Positions 6,657-13,966 of a stretch of 16,601 nucleotides of DNA are shown here, one piece after another (within the stretch, counting starts at the first letter, position 1; the number at the start of each line of letters is the position of its first letter). The DNA comes from Rhodobacteraceae bacterium S2214 (GTDB taxonomy: Bacteria > Pseudomonadota > Alphaproteobacteria > Rhodobacterales > Rhodobacteraceae): the NCBI GenBank assembly GCA_025141675.1, contig CP081163.1:1-16601 (forward strand), given 5' to 3'. The notes under the pieces are model-generated. The model was not told where the DNA came from, ran no database searches, and worked only from the letters and a program-made list of their open reading frames with translations. Both the position numbers and the translations under genes were made by a program.

Positions 6657-7078
6657 TAGTTTTCGCCCTTGCCTGGATCAATCACACCAAGACGGACCAG
6701 ATCACTATATTTGCGCAAGACCTCTTCATCGGTCAGATCGCTCTCGGTCTCATTGCGTGCAGCCATCGAAAGCCCTTCTTGCCCAAACGCCTGTTTCAAA
6801 GCGCGACGGGCGGCAGAAATGTCCACCACATCCACGACAACCCGCGATATTTGAGCAGCTTGGCGACCCGCCTTTGCCGCTTTCATCCGTTCTTTGCGTG
6901 CTTGCACGAGCGTTTCTTCAAATCCCGCCCGCATCTGGTTACTGATCGCAGCACCGTCACCGCCAGCTTCAGCCACTTCGTTGAGAATTTCTTCATCCGT
7001 AGCCGCAATGAGGTCGTCGAAGAGCGCATCAGCCAGTGAAACCAGCTTCCTTCGTTCGTCACTTCTCTTGTCGGTCAT
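6656..7078 (-). CDS. 140-aa protein of unknown function between the sigma factor and the metallopeptidase
   Basis: This mostly helical, charged, cytoplasmic protein starts MTDKRSDERRKLVSLADALFDDLIAATDEEIL and ends LTDEEVLRKYSDLVRLGVIDPGKGEN. The middle (ARKERMKAAKAGRQAAQIS) is basic. I do not recognise a domain and see no Cys or membrane segment. Its ATG overlaps the sigma factor stop by 4 bp (ATGA), and its stop overlaps the metallopeptidase start, so the three are tightly coupled. The position fits an anti-sigma or adaptor protein that the metallopeptidase could cleave. That role is inferred from gene order only. Confidence 0.7.
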   Translation of the reverse strand: MTDKRSDERRKLVSLADALFDDLIAATDEEILNEVAEAGGDGAAISNQMRAGFEETLVQARKERMKAAKAGRQAAQISRVVVDVVDISAARRALKQAFGQEGLSMAARNETESDLTDEEVLRKYSDLVRLGVIDPGKGEN

Positions 7079-7650
7079 AGTGTGAATCCATTTTCAATGG
7101 CGCTGTTTATCTTCCGCCGGACATATCGGCGTTTACTATTGAATCCAGTTTGATCCAGGCCTGTTACCTCTCGTAGTTCTTCTCCTTCTGCGCCGGTCAG
7201 CATGCCGAGGACGATGAGCTGCGCTTCATCATCGCCATCAAAAAGTTCCAGCAGGCGATTTTCGGTTTCTCGGTTCTGTTCATTTGAAATCATCCTCTCT
7301 TCGGCGTTTGGGCCCAGCTCCCTAGGAGTGATGGTAACTGGGTTCTCAATTGTTTCATCGTGCACCGACACTTCGTCGCGTTGGTTTTCGACCTTTTGAA
7401 GTTCGTCATAAGCGATGCTACGGATTGCCTCTGCAATGAACCTGACAACCGTGACCTTGTGCGGACATTTCCGCGACCCGGCAATCGCCCGGCAAAGTGC
7501 TTCCTGAACCAGTTCATCCGGCTCTACAGGATAAATAGCGTAGAGCTGTGCAACAGTTCTAAGACGCAGCCAATCCGCATTGGTGAAAGCAGCGATGCTG
7601 TCTTCCAGATCATCTCTCGTCAGCACAGCGGCTGGCTCCATGTCGTTCAT
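7075..7650 (-). CDS. Sigma-70-like RNA polymerase sigma factor
   Basis: This 191-aa protein has a sigma region 2-like segment (residues ~20-95: LRTVAQLYAIYPVEPDELVQEALCRAI...VVRFIAEAIRSIAYDELQK), a variable acidic linker, and a region 4-like C-terminal helical part (AQLIVLGMLTGAEGEELREVTGLDQTGFNSKRRYVRRKI). In length and two-domain layout it matches compact ECF-like factors, though region 2 is divergent. ATG 7648-7650 is chosen because AGAAGAGG lies upstream. A TTG at 7669-7671 and an internal ATG at 7641 are alternatives. It is the first gene of the minus-strand operon and would plausibly direct transcription of its own operon, including the proline-rich array. No target promoter motif could be confirmed. 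Confidence 0.72.
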   Translation of the reverse strand: MNDMEPAAVLTRDDLEDSIAAFTNADWLRLRTVAQLYAIYPVEPDELVQEALCRAIAGSRKCPHKVTVVRFIAEAIRSIAYDELQKVENQRDEVSVHDETIENPVTITPRELGPNAEERMISNEQNRETENRLLELFDGDDEAQLIVLGMLTGAEGEELREVTGLDQTGFNSKRRYVRRKINSAIENGFTL

Positions 7651-7698
7651 GCACTCAAAACCTCTTCTCAATTATCCATGCTGAAAAAAAATACCTCT

Positions 7699-7718
7699 TC
7701 GGACAATTTTGTGTCCGA
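7699..7718. promoter_or_regulatory. 20-bp dyad in the divergent promoter region (candidate operator)
   Basis: TCGGACA (7699-7705) and TGTCCGA (7712-7718) are perfect 7-bp arms around 6 nt. The dyad lies between the sigma operon (ATG 7650, minus) and the SinR operon (ATG 7790, plus). Neither side has the T tract of an intrinsic terminator, so a dimeric regulator site is likelier. TCGGACA also occurs once near 3613, upstream of the HNH gene, but without a full dyad. Confidence 0.45.
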
Positions 7719-7789
7719 GCACCTAAGATTTCTCCGCATAGGTGAATGAGGCCAGAAATATGACTGGTAGAAAATCTTGGAAAAACAAA

Positions 7790-8068
7790 ATGATATACGC
7801 AATTAACTACGACCTAAACCAACCAGGTCAAAACTACGATGAGTTGTATGAAGCAATCAAGGGTTGTGGTGTCTGGTGGAACTATCTCGACAGCATGTGG
7901 CTGGTCGATACCAACCTGACGGCGCAAGGGATCTGGAGCAAGCTGTCCCCCCATACCGACAAGAACGACAGCATTCTGATTACAGGTATCAACCGCGATC
8001 ATGCGGGCTGGCTACCCCAGAAAGCGTGGGACTGGATCAATTCCCGCACAACCAAAATGGCTGCATAG
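7790..8068 (+). CDS. SinR-family protein (Cas2-like fold)
   Basis: This 92-aa protein begins MIYAINYDLNQPGQNYDELYEAIK and contains WWNYLDSMWLVDT and NDSILITGINRD. The β1-YDL...YD..Y..I layout with a short ferredoxin-like βαββαβ pattern matches the SinR/Cas2-like group (VapD/Cas2-type small proteins), including the Asp at the end of strand 1 (D8). It is not next to any CRISPR array or cas gene. ATG 7790 is preferred because the domain starts there. An in-frame ATG at 7760 and a GTG at 7742 are upstream alternatives. It is 13 bp ahead of the DUF2188 gene, so co-transcribed. Nuclease activity is not established for this group, and a toxin-like or RNA-binding role is inference. Confidence 0.75.
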   Translation: MIYAINYDLNQPGQNYDELYEAIKGCGVWWNYLDSMWLVDTNLTAQGIWSKLSPHTDKNDSILITGINRDHAGWLPQKAWDWINSRTTKMAA

Positions 8069-8081
8069 GAAAGGAACTAAA

Positions 8082-8306
8082 ATGTCAGGCAAGAACCAAT
8101 ACGTCGTGAAGAACGGCAACGGATGGGGAGTTCGTGGCGAAGGCAACGGACGTCTCACAAAGAGCTTCGACACTCAGCGCGAAGCAATTGGTTATGGGCG
8201 CGACATCGCCCGCAATCAAAGCGCAGAACTGCGCATCCAAGGCGAAAACGGTCAATTTCGCGAAGCTTGGAGCTACGGCAATGACCCTCACCCACCGAAA
8301 GGCTAG
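8082..8306 (+). CDS. DUF2188 family protein
   Basis: This 74-aa protein shows the DUF2188 pattern clearly: YVVKNGNGWGVRGEGN, then FDTQREAIGYGRDIARNQSAELRIQGENGQFREAWSYGNDPHPPKG. The Gly-Trp near the start and the SYGNDPHPPKG tail are hallmarks. AGGAAAGGAAC precedes ATG 8082 at good spacing. It follows the SinR-family gene by 13 bp and precedes the Cys-rich gene by 8 bp, so the three form an operon. The biochemical role of DUF2188 is unknown to me. Confidence 0.88.
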   Translation: MSGKNQYVVKNGNGWGVRGEGNGRLTKSFDTQREAIGYGRDIARNQSAELRIQGENGQFREAWSYGNDPHPPKG

Positions 8307-8314
8307 AAAAACCA

Positions 8315-8776
8315 ATGGATACTACGAATATTCCGCACTCAATCAGCCACCAATGGGCACAAGCGAACATACCAATAGTTGTCCGCTCTGGCCAGAAAGG
8401 TGACAAGCTGACCGCTCGCCTCCCATTCCGCACAGACAATCGTCTATGGCTCAACGGATTGGCGACTGGCACCCGCAGGCCCTCGATCCGATTTGCACAT
8501 ACTGAAAAATCATGGAAGCTCCCCTTAAGCTGGCTTAACCGCTTCGTGGACGGGTCATTGAACAGATATGGTCGCGTCTATGTTGTTCAGCCATTCCGTG
8601 AGATGGAGAAGTGCGCTCCAGCCTGCCGCAGCGCAGTGGGTCACGATTGCCAGTGTTCTTGTATGGGGGCAAATCACGGTGCGGGTGGCGGCAGCGGATG
8701 GTTTGATGTTTCGGACACATTCTCGTTTCGGTGGGGACCACAGGAAGCCGCGATTCGACTCATGACAAGGCGGTAA
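8315..8776 (+). CDS. Conserved hypothetical protein with a Cys-rich GHxCxCxCMGANHG motif
   Basis: This 153-aa protein has a distinctive block at residues 100-122: CAPACRSAVGHDC, then QCSCMGANHG. Cys100, 104, 112, 114 and 116 with nearby His could bind zinc or an iron-sulfur cluster. I have seen this motif in uncharacterised bacterial proteins but know no function. The segment before it (KWK-like basic region, then RVYVVQPFREMEKC) and the segment after it (GWFDVSDTFSFRWGPQEAAIRLM) look like β-rich wrapping. It is the third gene of the SinR/DUF2188 operon, 8 bp after DUF2188. No signal peptide is seen. Confidence 0.72.
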   Translation: MDTTNIPHSISHQWAQANIPIVVRSGQKGDKLTARLPFRTDNRLWLNGLATGTRRPSIRFAHTEKSWKLPLSWLNRFVDGSLNRYGRVYVVQPFREMEKCAPACRSAVGHDCQCSCMGANHGAGGGSGWFDVSDTFSFRWGPQEAAIRLMTRR

Positions 8777-9010
8777 TGTTCCGTATCAATCCTTAAAAAA
8801 ACGCCCGTCGATAGTTTTGGAAAACCGCAGAAAAGCGGTTACGCTGTCGAATACAAATCGCGCCTCCTCCACTATGCACCCAGTCAGGATTGTCATGTGC
8901 AGAAGACTGGTCGTTGCGAACCGGATTCAGCCAACCGCCTACTACGGACCGTTTTCGCCCCTAAAGTGGCTTTGTTTTGGGTTGGCTAAGTGTCCACTAT
9001 CGAGAGAAGA
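8777..9010. other. 234-bp intergenic region with one short hairpin
   Basis: No supported gene. AACCGC (8823-8828) and GCGGTT (8835-8840) form a small hairpin with a 6-nt loop. It lacks a clear T tract, so it is at best a weak terminator for the upstream operon or the converging gene at 9011. Nothing else stands out. Confidence 0.4.
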
Positions 9011-9280
9011 TCAAGCCTCTGGAACTTGGTCGAACAAGACCACCCGTGCGCCGTCTTTGCTATCGCGGTCGCCGACCAAAACAAACGGCACGTCTGCTCC
9101 GTTTTTCTCATAAAGACGGCGGTATTTCAGGTTTCCGCTGAGCGGATCGCGTACCTGATCGTGGCGACAACTATGTTCAATCCCGTTCTCAACCCACGCG
9201 GCAACGCCAGCTTGCGTTACCAATGACAAAGGCTGACCGTCCAGCAAAATCGTCTCACCTACATTCTCGATATGGTTCAT
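9011..9280 (-). CDS. 89-aa protein of unknown function
   Basis: This small soluble protein starts MNHIENVGETILLDGQPLSLVTQAGVAAWVENGIEHS and ends with VPFVLVGDRDSKDGARVVLFDQVPEA. A strong Shine-Dalgarno (AGGAG) precedes ATG 9278-9280. I do not recognise the family. It is downstream of the relaxase gene on the same strand with a 36-bp gap, so it is probably transcribed with it. An accessory mobilization role or an independent cargo role are both possible. Confidence 0.55.
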   Translation of the reverse strand: MNHIENVGETILLDGQPLSLVTQAGVAAWVENGIEHSCRHDQVRDPLSGNLKYRRLYEKNGADVPFVLVGDRDSKDGARVVLFDQVPEA

Positions 9281-9316
9281 CGCTTCAATCTCCTGAGTTT
9301 ATCCTGTTGGTTTGCT

Positions 9317-10606
9317 TCATAAGCTATGCCCTCTGCCACGGTCCACATCCCGCGAGATTTCCTCGTCCTTGTCGTCCCGCTCCAGTTCGTGCTCATCCTC
9401 GATATCCAGCTTTTCACGCGGCTTGTTCAACACGTCGTCCAGCCTCTCCTTGATTGAAGGCTTCGGTCCAGGTTCAACGCCTTGCTCCAACTCGGAATGC
9501 CCGTCCAGCTTGTGGCTGGTCGCCTGCGGCACACCCTCCGCATCACGGTCCAATATGCCCTTCAACCGCTCACGGGCATAATTGTATCCCTCCTTGCCAT
9601 CGTCGAGGGTCCGCTCCTCACCCCTGCCCTTGTCCAAGATACCGGCCAACCGCTCGCGCACATCCTCGGCCCCACGCTCACCACTGCGGTCTTTATCGAC
9701 TGCGGCGCGTAGTGCTGCCAGACCAGCGGACACGCGCCCCTGCCCCTCGTCGCGGGCCATGCCGTAGGTCTCTCGTGCCACGTCCAGCCGCTCGCGCATG
9801 TCCTGGAATGCCATTCGTGCCTGACGGGCCGCATGTGTCACTGCCCCGCGCTCCGTCAGCGGCACATACTCTCGGCCCTCGCGTTCCGCAGCCGCCTTCT
9901 CACGACGCTCCATAGAGTTTGCCGCTGGTCCCAGCTTCAACTCAGGATCGCGGTCCAGTTCGTCGGCGGACAGGGTATCGCCCCTGTCCAAAGCTGTCTC
10001 ACGCTGCTTCTCAAGCGAGCGGTGATCGACCCGTTCAACCTCCCCTGCCCGCTCCAAAGCGCGGTTCTGCAACTCGGCCCAGACACCGCGCATCTGCTCG
10101 ATCTCGACGCCGCCGGTCCGTGCGGAATCCAGCACCCGTGTCTTGGCGGTGAAGCCTTCAGATTCCAGCTTGCGAGTAGAGGTCAGAACATGCGCATGGT
10201 GGTTACGCTGATCGCCTTCGCGGTTCGGCGCATGGATTGCCACATCGACCGCCACGCCGTAGCGGCTGACGAGCTGCTCAGCAAATTCGCGGGTGATCTG
10301 TGACCGAACTTCGGCACTGATTTCGAACGGCAGGGACAGCTCCCATTCGCGGGCCGTGACAGAGTTGCTGCGGGTCTCGCTGGCCTCGGCGGCGTTCCAC
10401 AAAGCAGCTCGGTCCTGCGCCCAGTCCGGGGCATTTTCGGGCGCGATGATGAACGTCTCCTCGATGCCCTTCTTGCGGGTGTAGTCATGAATTCGGCCTT
10501 CGCGCTGGCATTCGATGCGCTCACCGACACGGTAGGCTGCTGCTGCCGTCGCGGTGCGTCCGGCGCTGCGTTTGATCGTCTTCACGGAGAGGTGGTAGCT
10601 GGCCAT
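9317..10606 (-). CDS. mobA: MobA/MobL-family relaxase (MOBQ)
   Basis: This 429-aa relaxase would nick oriT and pilot the transferred strand. It opens MASYHLSVKTIKRSAGRTAT with AAAAYRVGERI, giving Tyr25, the same position as the catalytic Tyr of RSF1010 MobA. Metal-binding His residues occur at H125 (AIHAPNREGDQ) and in NHHAHVL (136, 137, 139). The conserved region VWAELQNRALERAGEVERVDHRSLEKQ follows. After about residue 220 the sequence turns into a charged, helical, probably coiled-coil tail with repeated RERL-x-GILD segments (about three copies). No helicase or primase domain is attached. ATG 10604-10606 has AGAGGG at 7 bp; upstream in-frame sequence is not conserved-looking. The candidate oriT is 570 bp upstream. 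Confidence 0.9.
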   Translation of the reverse strand: MASYHLSVKTIKRSAGRTATAAAAYRVGERIECQREGRIHDYTRKKGIEETFIIAPENAPDWAQDRAALWNAAEASETRSNSVTAREWELSLPFEISAEVRSQITREFAEQLVSRYGVAVDVAIHAPNREGDQRNHHAHVLTSTRKLESEGFTAKTRVLDSARTGGVEIEQMRGVWAELQNRALERAGEVERVDHRSLEKQRETALDRGDTLSADELDRDPELKLGPAANSMERREKAAAEREGREYVPLTERGAVTHAARQARMAFQDMRERLDVARETYGMARDEGQGRVSAGLAALRAAVDKDRSGERGAEDVRERLAGILDKGRGEERTLDDGKEGYNYARERLKGILDRDAEGVPQATSHKLDGHSELEQGVEPGPKPSIKERLDDVLNKPREKLDIEDEHELERDDKDEEISRDVDRGRGHSL

Positions 10607-10682
10607 CAGCGCACCCTCTGAAGAAGACGGAAACGCGGTCGCAGTGCGCGCTCGCACCGCCGATCCGCGCCAACGCTGACCC

Positions 10683-10934
10683 CCGCCAATGCCACGACAT
10701 TGGCGGTCTGGTCAGCCGTCTTTTCCCCGGAGGCCCGCGCCCCAGAACGCTGGGGCCGAAGGGGAAAAGACAGGCCGTGCGAAGCGGTCCATTGGACCTC
10801 TGAGCGCGGGGCTTGCAGAAAACACCCCACAACCTGCCCAGCCTTATGATGGGCGGCAGGATGTGGATTGTTCTCTGCGGTTTGCGACCAGCAAACCTTG
10901 CTCGTGTTGGCACCGACAGGTCCGACAACACGAG
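10683..10934. repeat. Cluster of strong inverted repeats (structured DNA or RNA)
   Basis: Arms read directly: CCGCCAATG/CATTGGCGG at 10683-10691 and 10698-10706. GTCTTTTCCCC/GGGGAAAAGAC is at 10718-10728 and 10761-10771, enclosing GCCCCAG/CTGGGGC at 10739-10745 and 10750-10756. CCACAACCTGCC pairs with one mismatch between 10827-10838 and 10855-10866. GGTTTGC/GCAAACC is at 10879-10885 and 10891-10897. CTCGTGTTG/CAACACGAG is at 10901-10909 and 10926-10934. It could be a non-coding RNA, an attenuating leader for the relaxase mRNA, or single-strand initiation structures. Confidence 0.6.
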
Positions 10935-11138
10935 GCTCCCGAAACGGAGATGCCATCGTCAGACCGGCCCCCAGCGTGGGGCATCGGTCGAGACGCTGGT
11001 GCGAGGTTTTGGGATGCGATCCAACCGCCAAGGTTGGTCTGGGAAGGTTTGGAAGGGGCAACGCGCCCTTCCATGTCGCGGCGGTACGCAGCGAAAGGGT
11101 TGGCCATCGGCTGGGGGTTTCCCCCAAGAGGATCGCAC

Positions 11139-11184
11139 GCAAATCTCGAAACCGCAGGTGTAGAGTTTGCATAAGTGCGCCCTT
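11139..11184 (+). other. oriT: Origin of transfer (oriT), RSF1010/MOBQ-type nic region
   Basis: TAAGTGCGCCCT at 11172-11183 matches the known nic core of RSF1010/R1162-type oriT. By analogy the nick falls after TAAGTGCG, between 11179 and 11180 on the plus strand. Just upstream is an imperfect inverted repeat, GCAAATCTC (11139-11147) and GAGTTTGC (11163-11170), in the place of the relaxase-binding repeat of RSF1010. It sits about 90 bp before the traD-like gene and is divergent from the relaxase gene, the expected arrangement. Confidence 0.85.
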
Positions 11185-11272
11185 GTCCTTTACAGGCCTA
11201 CGGGTAAACGCTATCCCTCGATCTGACAAGTGCTACCTCGATCCAGTTCTTTTTGGAAACGGAGTCTAACCA

Positions 11273-11563
11273 TTGGCCGAAACCGAACTTGAGAAAGCCG
11301 AAAAGCGATACGCCCAGGCCAAGGCCCGTCTACAGGCGCTCAAGAATCGTGAGGCCACCAGACAGCGCAAAATGGATACACGTCGCAAAGTGATCCTCGG
11401 TGGCGCTCTGCTCGATTTGGCTGAACGGGACAGCAGCGCTGCCGCCATGCTGGATCGGCTCGTTCGCAACTTGCCCCGCGCCCAGGACCAGAAAGCATTT
11501 GTCGATTGGGACGCACCCTCGTCAGCCTCCCCTTCCCCGCTTGACCCGGATGCCTCGTCTTGA
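11273..11563 (+). CDS. traD: TraD/MobC-like oriT accessory protein
   Basis: This 96-aa protein begins with a coiled-coil (ETELEKAEKRYAQAKARLQALKNRE), followed by RKMDTRRKVILGGALLDLAERDSSAAAMLDRLVR and DQKAFVDWD. The (K/R)xDTRRK-x-LLGA pattern is typical of the small TraD/MobC accessory proteins of Ti-like and related MOBQ systems, which help the relaxase at oriT. The start is TTG 11273 with ACGGAG at suitable spacing; no ATG is available before the conserved part. The stop TGA overlaps the TraG ATG (TGATG), so translation is coupled. Confidence 0.75.
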   Translation: MAETELEKAEKRYAQAKARLQALKNREATRQRKMDTRRKVILGGALLDLAERDSSAAAMLDRLVRNLPRAQDQKAFVDWDAPSSASPSPLDPDASS

Positions 11564-13245
11564 TGCGGACATTCAGCCTGATCATGGATCGTTTGTTCAG
11601 GTTTTTTCAGCGCCTGATCGTGACACCGTTCCTGTTCGGCTGGTTGATCCTATGGCTAGTGTTGGGCGCGGCGTTCTCGACCCTTGTGGCCACTCCGTTC
11701 ATCTTCGCTTTCTTTCGCGAGAATCCCGGTGAAAGTGCTTGGCATTGGGTGGTCTTTGGACCCTTTATGCTGATCGGTGTTGTCCTTGCCTATCGGGACT
11801 GGCTGGAACGCTCCGGTGCAGAAAATTTCTTCGGTGGCTTTGGGCGCGACAGCCACGGCTCGGCACGGTTCGCCGGGAAAAAGGAACTGCGGGCGCTGGA
11901 ACAGGCGGACGGTCTTTTGATCGGTCGCAACCCGCGCACCGGCAAGCTGCTGCGCTATGACGGCCCCGCCCACTTGCTGACCCTCGCTCCGACACGGGCG
12001 GGCAAAGGCGTCGGTACTGTGATCCCCAATCTGCTGCTGGCTGAACGCTCGGTGCTGGTCATCGACCCCAAGGGCGAGAATGCCCGGATCACAGGTGCGG
12101 CCCGCGAACAATTTGGCACGGTCCATGTTCTTGATCCGTTTGAAGTCACCGGCAGGCCGTCCGCGTCCTACAACCCGCTGGACCGGCTTTCGGCAAACAG
12201 CCCAGACCTGAGCGAAGATGCAATGTCATTGGCGGATGCGCTGGTGGTGGACCCCGCCGGACAGTCCGGTGATCCGCATTGGAACGAAGAGGCCAAATCC
12301 TTTCTGTCTGGGCTGATTATGTTCTGCGTGGCGCATGAAGAACCGTCGCGGCGCAACCTTGGGGCCGTGCGGGAATATCTCACCCTGCCTCCGGATCGGA
12401 TGACGGCGCTGCTCAAACTGATGCAGGACAGCGATGCGGCGGACGGGTTGGTGGCCCGCGCAGCAAATAAGTTTGTCGGCAAGGCGGAACGGGAAGCGGC
12501 CTCGGTGCTGTCGAACGCGCAGCGCCACACACACTTCCTCGACAGCCCACGGATCGCCAAAGTCATGGCGCGGTCGGATTTCCACTTCTCGGACCTGCGC
12601 CACCGGATCACGTCCATTTTCCTCGTGCTGCCCCCGAACCGTCTGGACGCCTATAGCCGTTGGCTGCGCCTTCTGGTCTCTCAGGCGCTTCAGGACATCG
12701 CACGGGACGCAGAGGTGTCAGCGACACCGACAGGTCCTCACAGCCCCCAAATCGCCGCTCAGAGGCCCGTAGAGCGCCTAAACCGCCCTGCCCTCTTCCT
12801 GTTAGACGAGTTTGCGGCTCTGGGCCGTCTGGAAGCTGTGGAACGCGCTATGGGGCTGATGGCGGGCTATGGGCTTCAGCTCTGGCCAATCTTGCAGGAT
12901 ATGAGCCAGCTTCGCGATCTCTACGGCGCACGGGCCTCGACCTTCATTGCAAACGCCGGTGTTCAACAGGTGTTCGGGGTGAATGATTTTGAGACGGCCA
13001 TGTGGATCAGCCAGACGATGGGACAAGAAACCATCGGGTATCAGACCGAAAGCCGCAAACCCGGCGATGTACCAACAACTGGCACCAGCATCACAGGCCG
13101 CGATCTGTTGACACCGGATGAGATTATGCAGCTTCCCCAGGAACTCCAGCTTCTGCGCGTCCAGGGCCAGCCAACGGCAATAACGCAAAAGCTGCGCTAT
13201 TACGCCGACCGTGAATTTAACGGGCTGTTTGTCCCGCAAGACTAA
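11563..13245 (+). CDS. traG: TraG/VirD4-family type IV coupling protein
   Basis: This 560-aa inner-membrane ATPase links the relaxosome to a type IV secretion channel. Two N-terminal TM segments lie at about residues 18-50 and 62-77. Walker A is APTRAGKGV (142-150) and Walker B is LFLLDEFAALG (411-421). Other family blocks are SVLVIDPKGEN, SYNPLDRLS and DPHWNEEAKSFLSGLI, with FGVNDFETAMWISQTMGQET near the C-terminus. The length is somewhat short compared with ~600-650 aa, with a trimmed C-terminal tail. ATG 11563 overlaps the traD stop. Without any mating-pair genes in the window, it must use a helper's channel. Confidence 0.93.
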   Translation: MRTFSLIMDRLFRFFQRLIVTPFLFGWLILWLVLGAAFSTLVATPFIFAFFRENPGESAWHWVVFGPFMLIGVVLAYRDWLERSGAENFFGGFGRDSHGSARFAGKKELRALEQADGLLIGRNPRTGKLLRYDGPAHLLTLAPTRAGKGVGTVIPNLLLAERSVLVIDPKGENARITGAAREQFGTVHVLDPFEVTGRPSASYNPLDRLSANSPDLSEDAMSLADALVVDPAGQSGDPHWNEEAKSFLSGLIMFCVAHEEPSRRNLGAVREYLTLPPDRMTALLKLMQDSDAADGLVARAANKFVGKAEREAASVLSNAQRHTHFLDSPRIAKVMARSDFHFSDLRHRITSIFLVLPPNRLDAYSRWLRLLVSQALQDIARDAEVSATPTGPHSPQIAAQRPVERLNRPALFLLDEFAALGRLEAVERAMGLMAGYGLQLWPILQDMSQLRDLYGARASTFIANAGVQQVFGVNDFETAMWISQTMGQETIGYQTESRKPGDVPTTGTSITGRDLLTPDEIMQLPQELQLLRVQGQPTAITQKLRYYADREFNGLFVPQD

Positions 13246-13268
13246 TGATCTGAAAAGGATACTGCCCG

Positions 13269-13847
13269 ATGTCTGACAAAACCTCTCTGGATCAACCCAC
13301 CTTCCCTACCCTGTCCGATGATGAAATGCGCGACAGCCTCGAACTGTTCGCCACGGCGCTGGCGGGAATGTCTGAGCGGATGGATGAACAGGGCAAGTTG
13401 CTGGCCAAGGTCAATCTCAGGGCAACAGAGGCACGATCAGCGGCGGTTGGGGCGCAGGACCAGACCAATCCTAAGCTCTATGGCGAGCTGATAGCCAAGA
13501 CCGTTGATGCCAAGCTCAACGATGTCACGGCTGATCTGATCGCAACCGAACATAATTTCTCAGTGGAAAGGGAAAAGCTGGCGGGTGCGGTGAAACATCT
13601 AACTGATCAACGCGCTGATCTCATCAATCGCATTTGTGCACGTGAAGCCAAAGTGGAACGGTTCAAGGCACGATTACCGTGGCTTGCGGGCGGTGTCGCA
13701 ATTTTGTTCGTGGTCAGTCTGCTTGTTCTTCCTCGTTTCATTGCAGCTTACCCATCCGGTTGCGCTGTCCTTGGCGGTTTATGGACCTCCACAACAACGG
13801 GTGTTCCTATCTGTGTGCAAGGTGCAAACGATGGTTGGTTTTGGTGA
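13269..13847 (+). CDS. Coiled-coil membrane protein of the mobilization operon (possibly DUF6118)
   Basis: This 192-aa protein has an N-terminal soluble helical region (LSDDEMRDSLELFATALAGMSERMDEQGKLLAKV) and a long central coiled-coil up to about residue 135. One TM helix follows (WLAGGVAILFVVSLLVLPRFI, about 135-155), then a short tail with two Cys (CAVLGGLWTSTTTGVPIC). The layout resembles the DUF6118 proteins found after traG in alphaproteobacterial mob loci; this name is from memory and uncertain. It follows traG by 23 bp with AAGGA before ATG 13269, so it belongs to the same operon. It may assist the coupling protein at the membrane. Confidence 0.6.
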   Translation: MSDKTSLDQPTFPTLSDDEMRDSLELFATALAGMSERMDEQGKLLAKVNLRATEARSAAVGAQDQTNPKLYGELIAKTVDAKLNDVTADLIATEHNFSVEREKLAGAVKHLTDQRADLINRICAREAKVERFKARLPWLAGGVAILFVVSLLVLPRFIAAYPSGCAVLGGLWTSTTTGVPICVQGANDGWFW

Positions 13848-13872
13848 TGGCGGCAGTCGGGCTGACAAGCTG

Positions 13873-13966
13873 TGTGTTATATATGTGTTAATATATGTGT
13901 TACGAGAATCGCTGGATTTGTAAGTCCTTGTTATAAAATATAAAAAACGCCCTATTTTTACTGCCT
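13873..13966. other. AT-rich region of the replication origin with short TGTGTTA repeats
   Basis: Three TGTGTTA repeats at 13873-13879, 13884-13890 and 13896-13902 (spacing 11 and 12 bp) are followed by an A/T-rich stretch (about 13930-13960) just upstream of the iterons. This has the expected composition and place of a DNA unwinding element. Assignment is by position and composition. Confidence 0.5.

Larger units (their letters stand above)
10607..11272. other. 666-bp non-coding mobilization intergenic region rich in inverted repeats
   Basis: It lies between the divergent relaxase and traD-like genes. No convincing gene is present, although long open frames exist by GC bias. Hairpins are at 10683-10706, 10718-10771 (nested), 10827-10866, 10879-10897, 10901-10934 and 11051-11072, followed by the oriT at 11139-11183. 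It also must contain promoters for both mob transcripts, but I cannot place them with confidence. Confidence 0.6.

Noticed and set aside
10606..11229. Long minus-strand open frame (about 207 codons) through the mob intergenic region
   Set aside because: It spans the oriT and all the hairpins, has no recognisable domain, and other frames in the same stretch are equally open because of GC content.
12168..12772. ORFs on both strands inside traG
   Set aside because: They are shadows of the GC-rich traG frame, which carries Walker A and B motifs.
9317..13847. Self-transmissible conjugation system
   Set aside because: Relaxase, accessory protein and coupling protein are present, but no mating-pair/T4SS genes (VirB-like) occur in the window; it is mobilizable at most.
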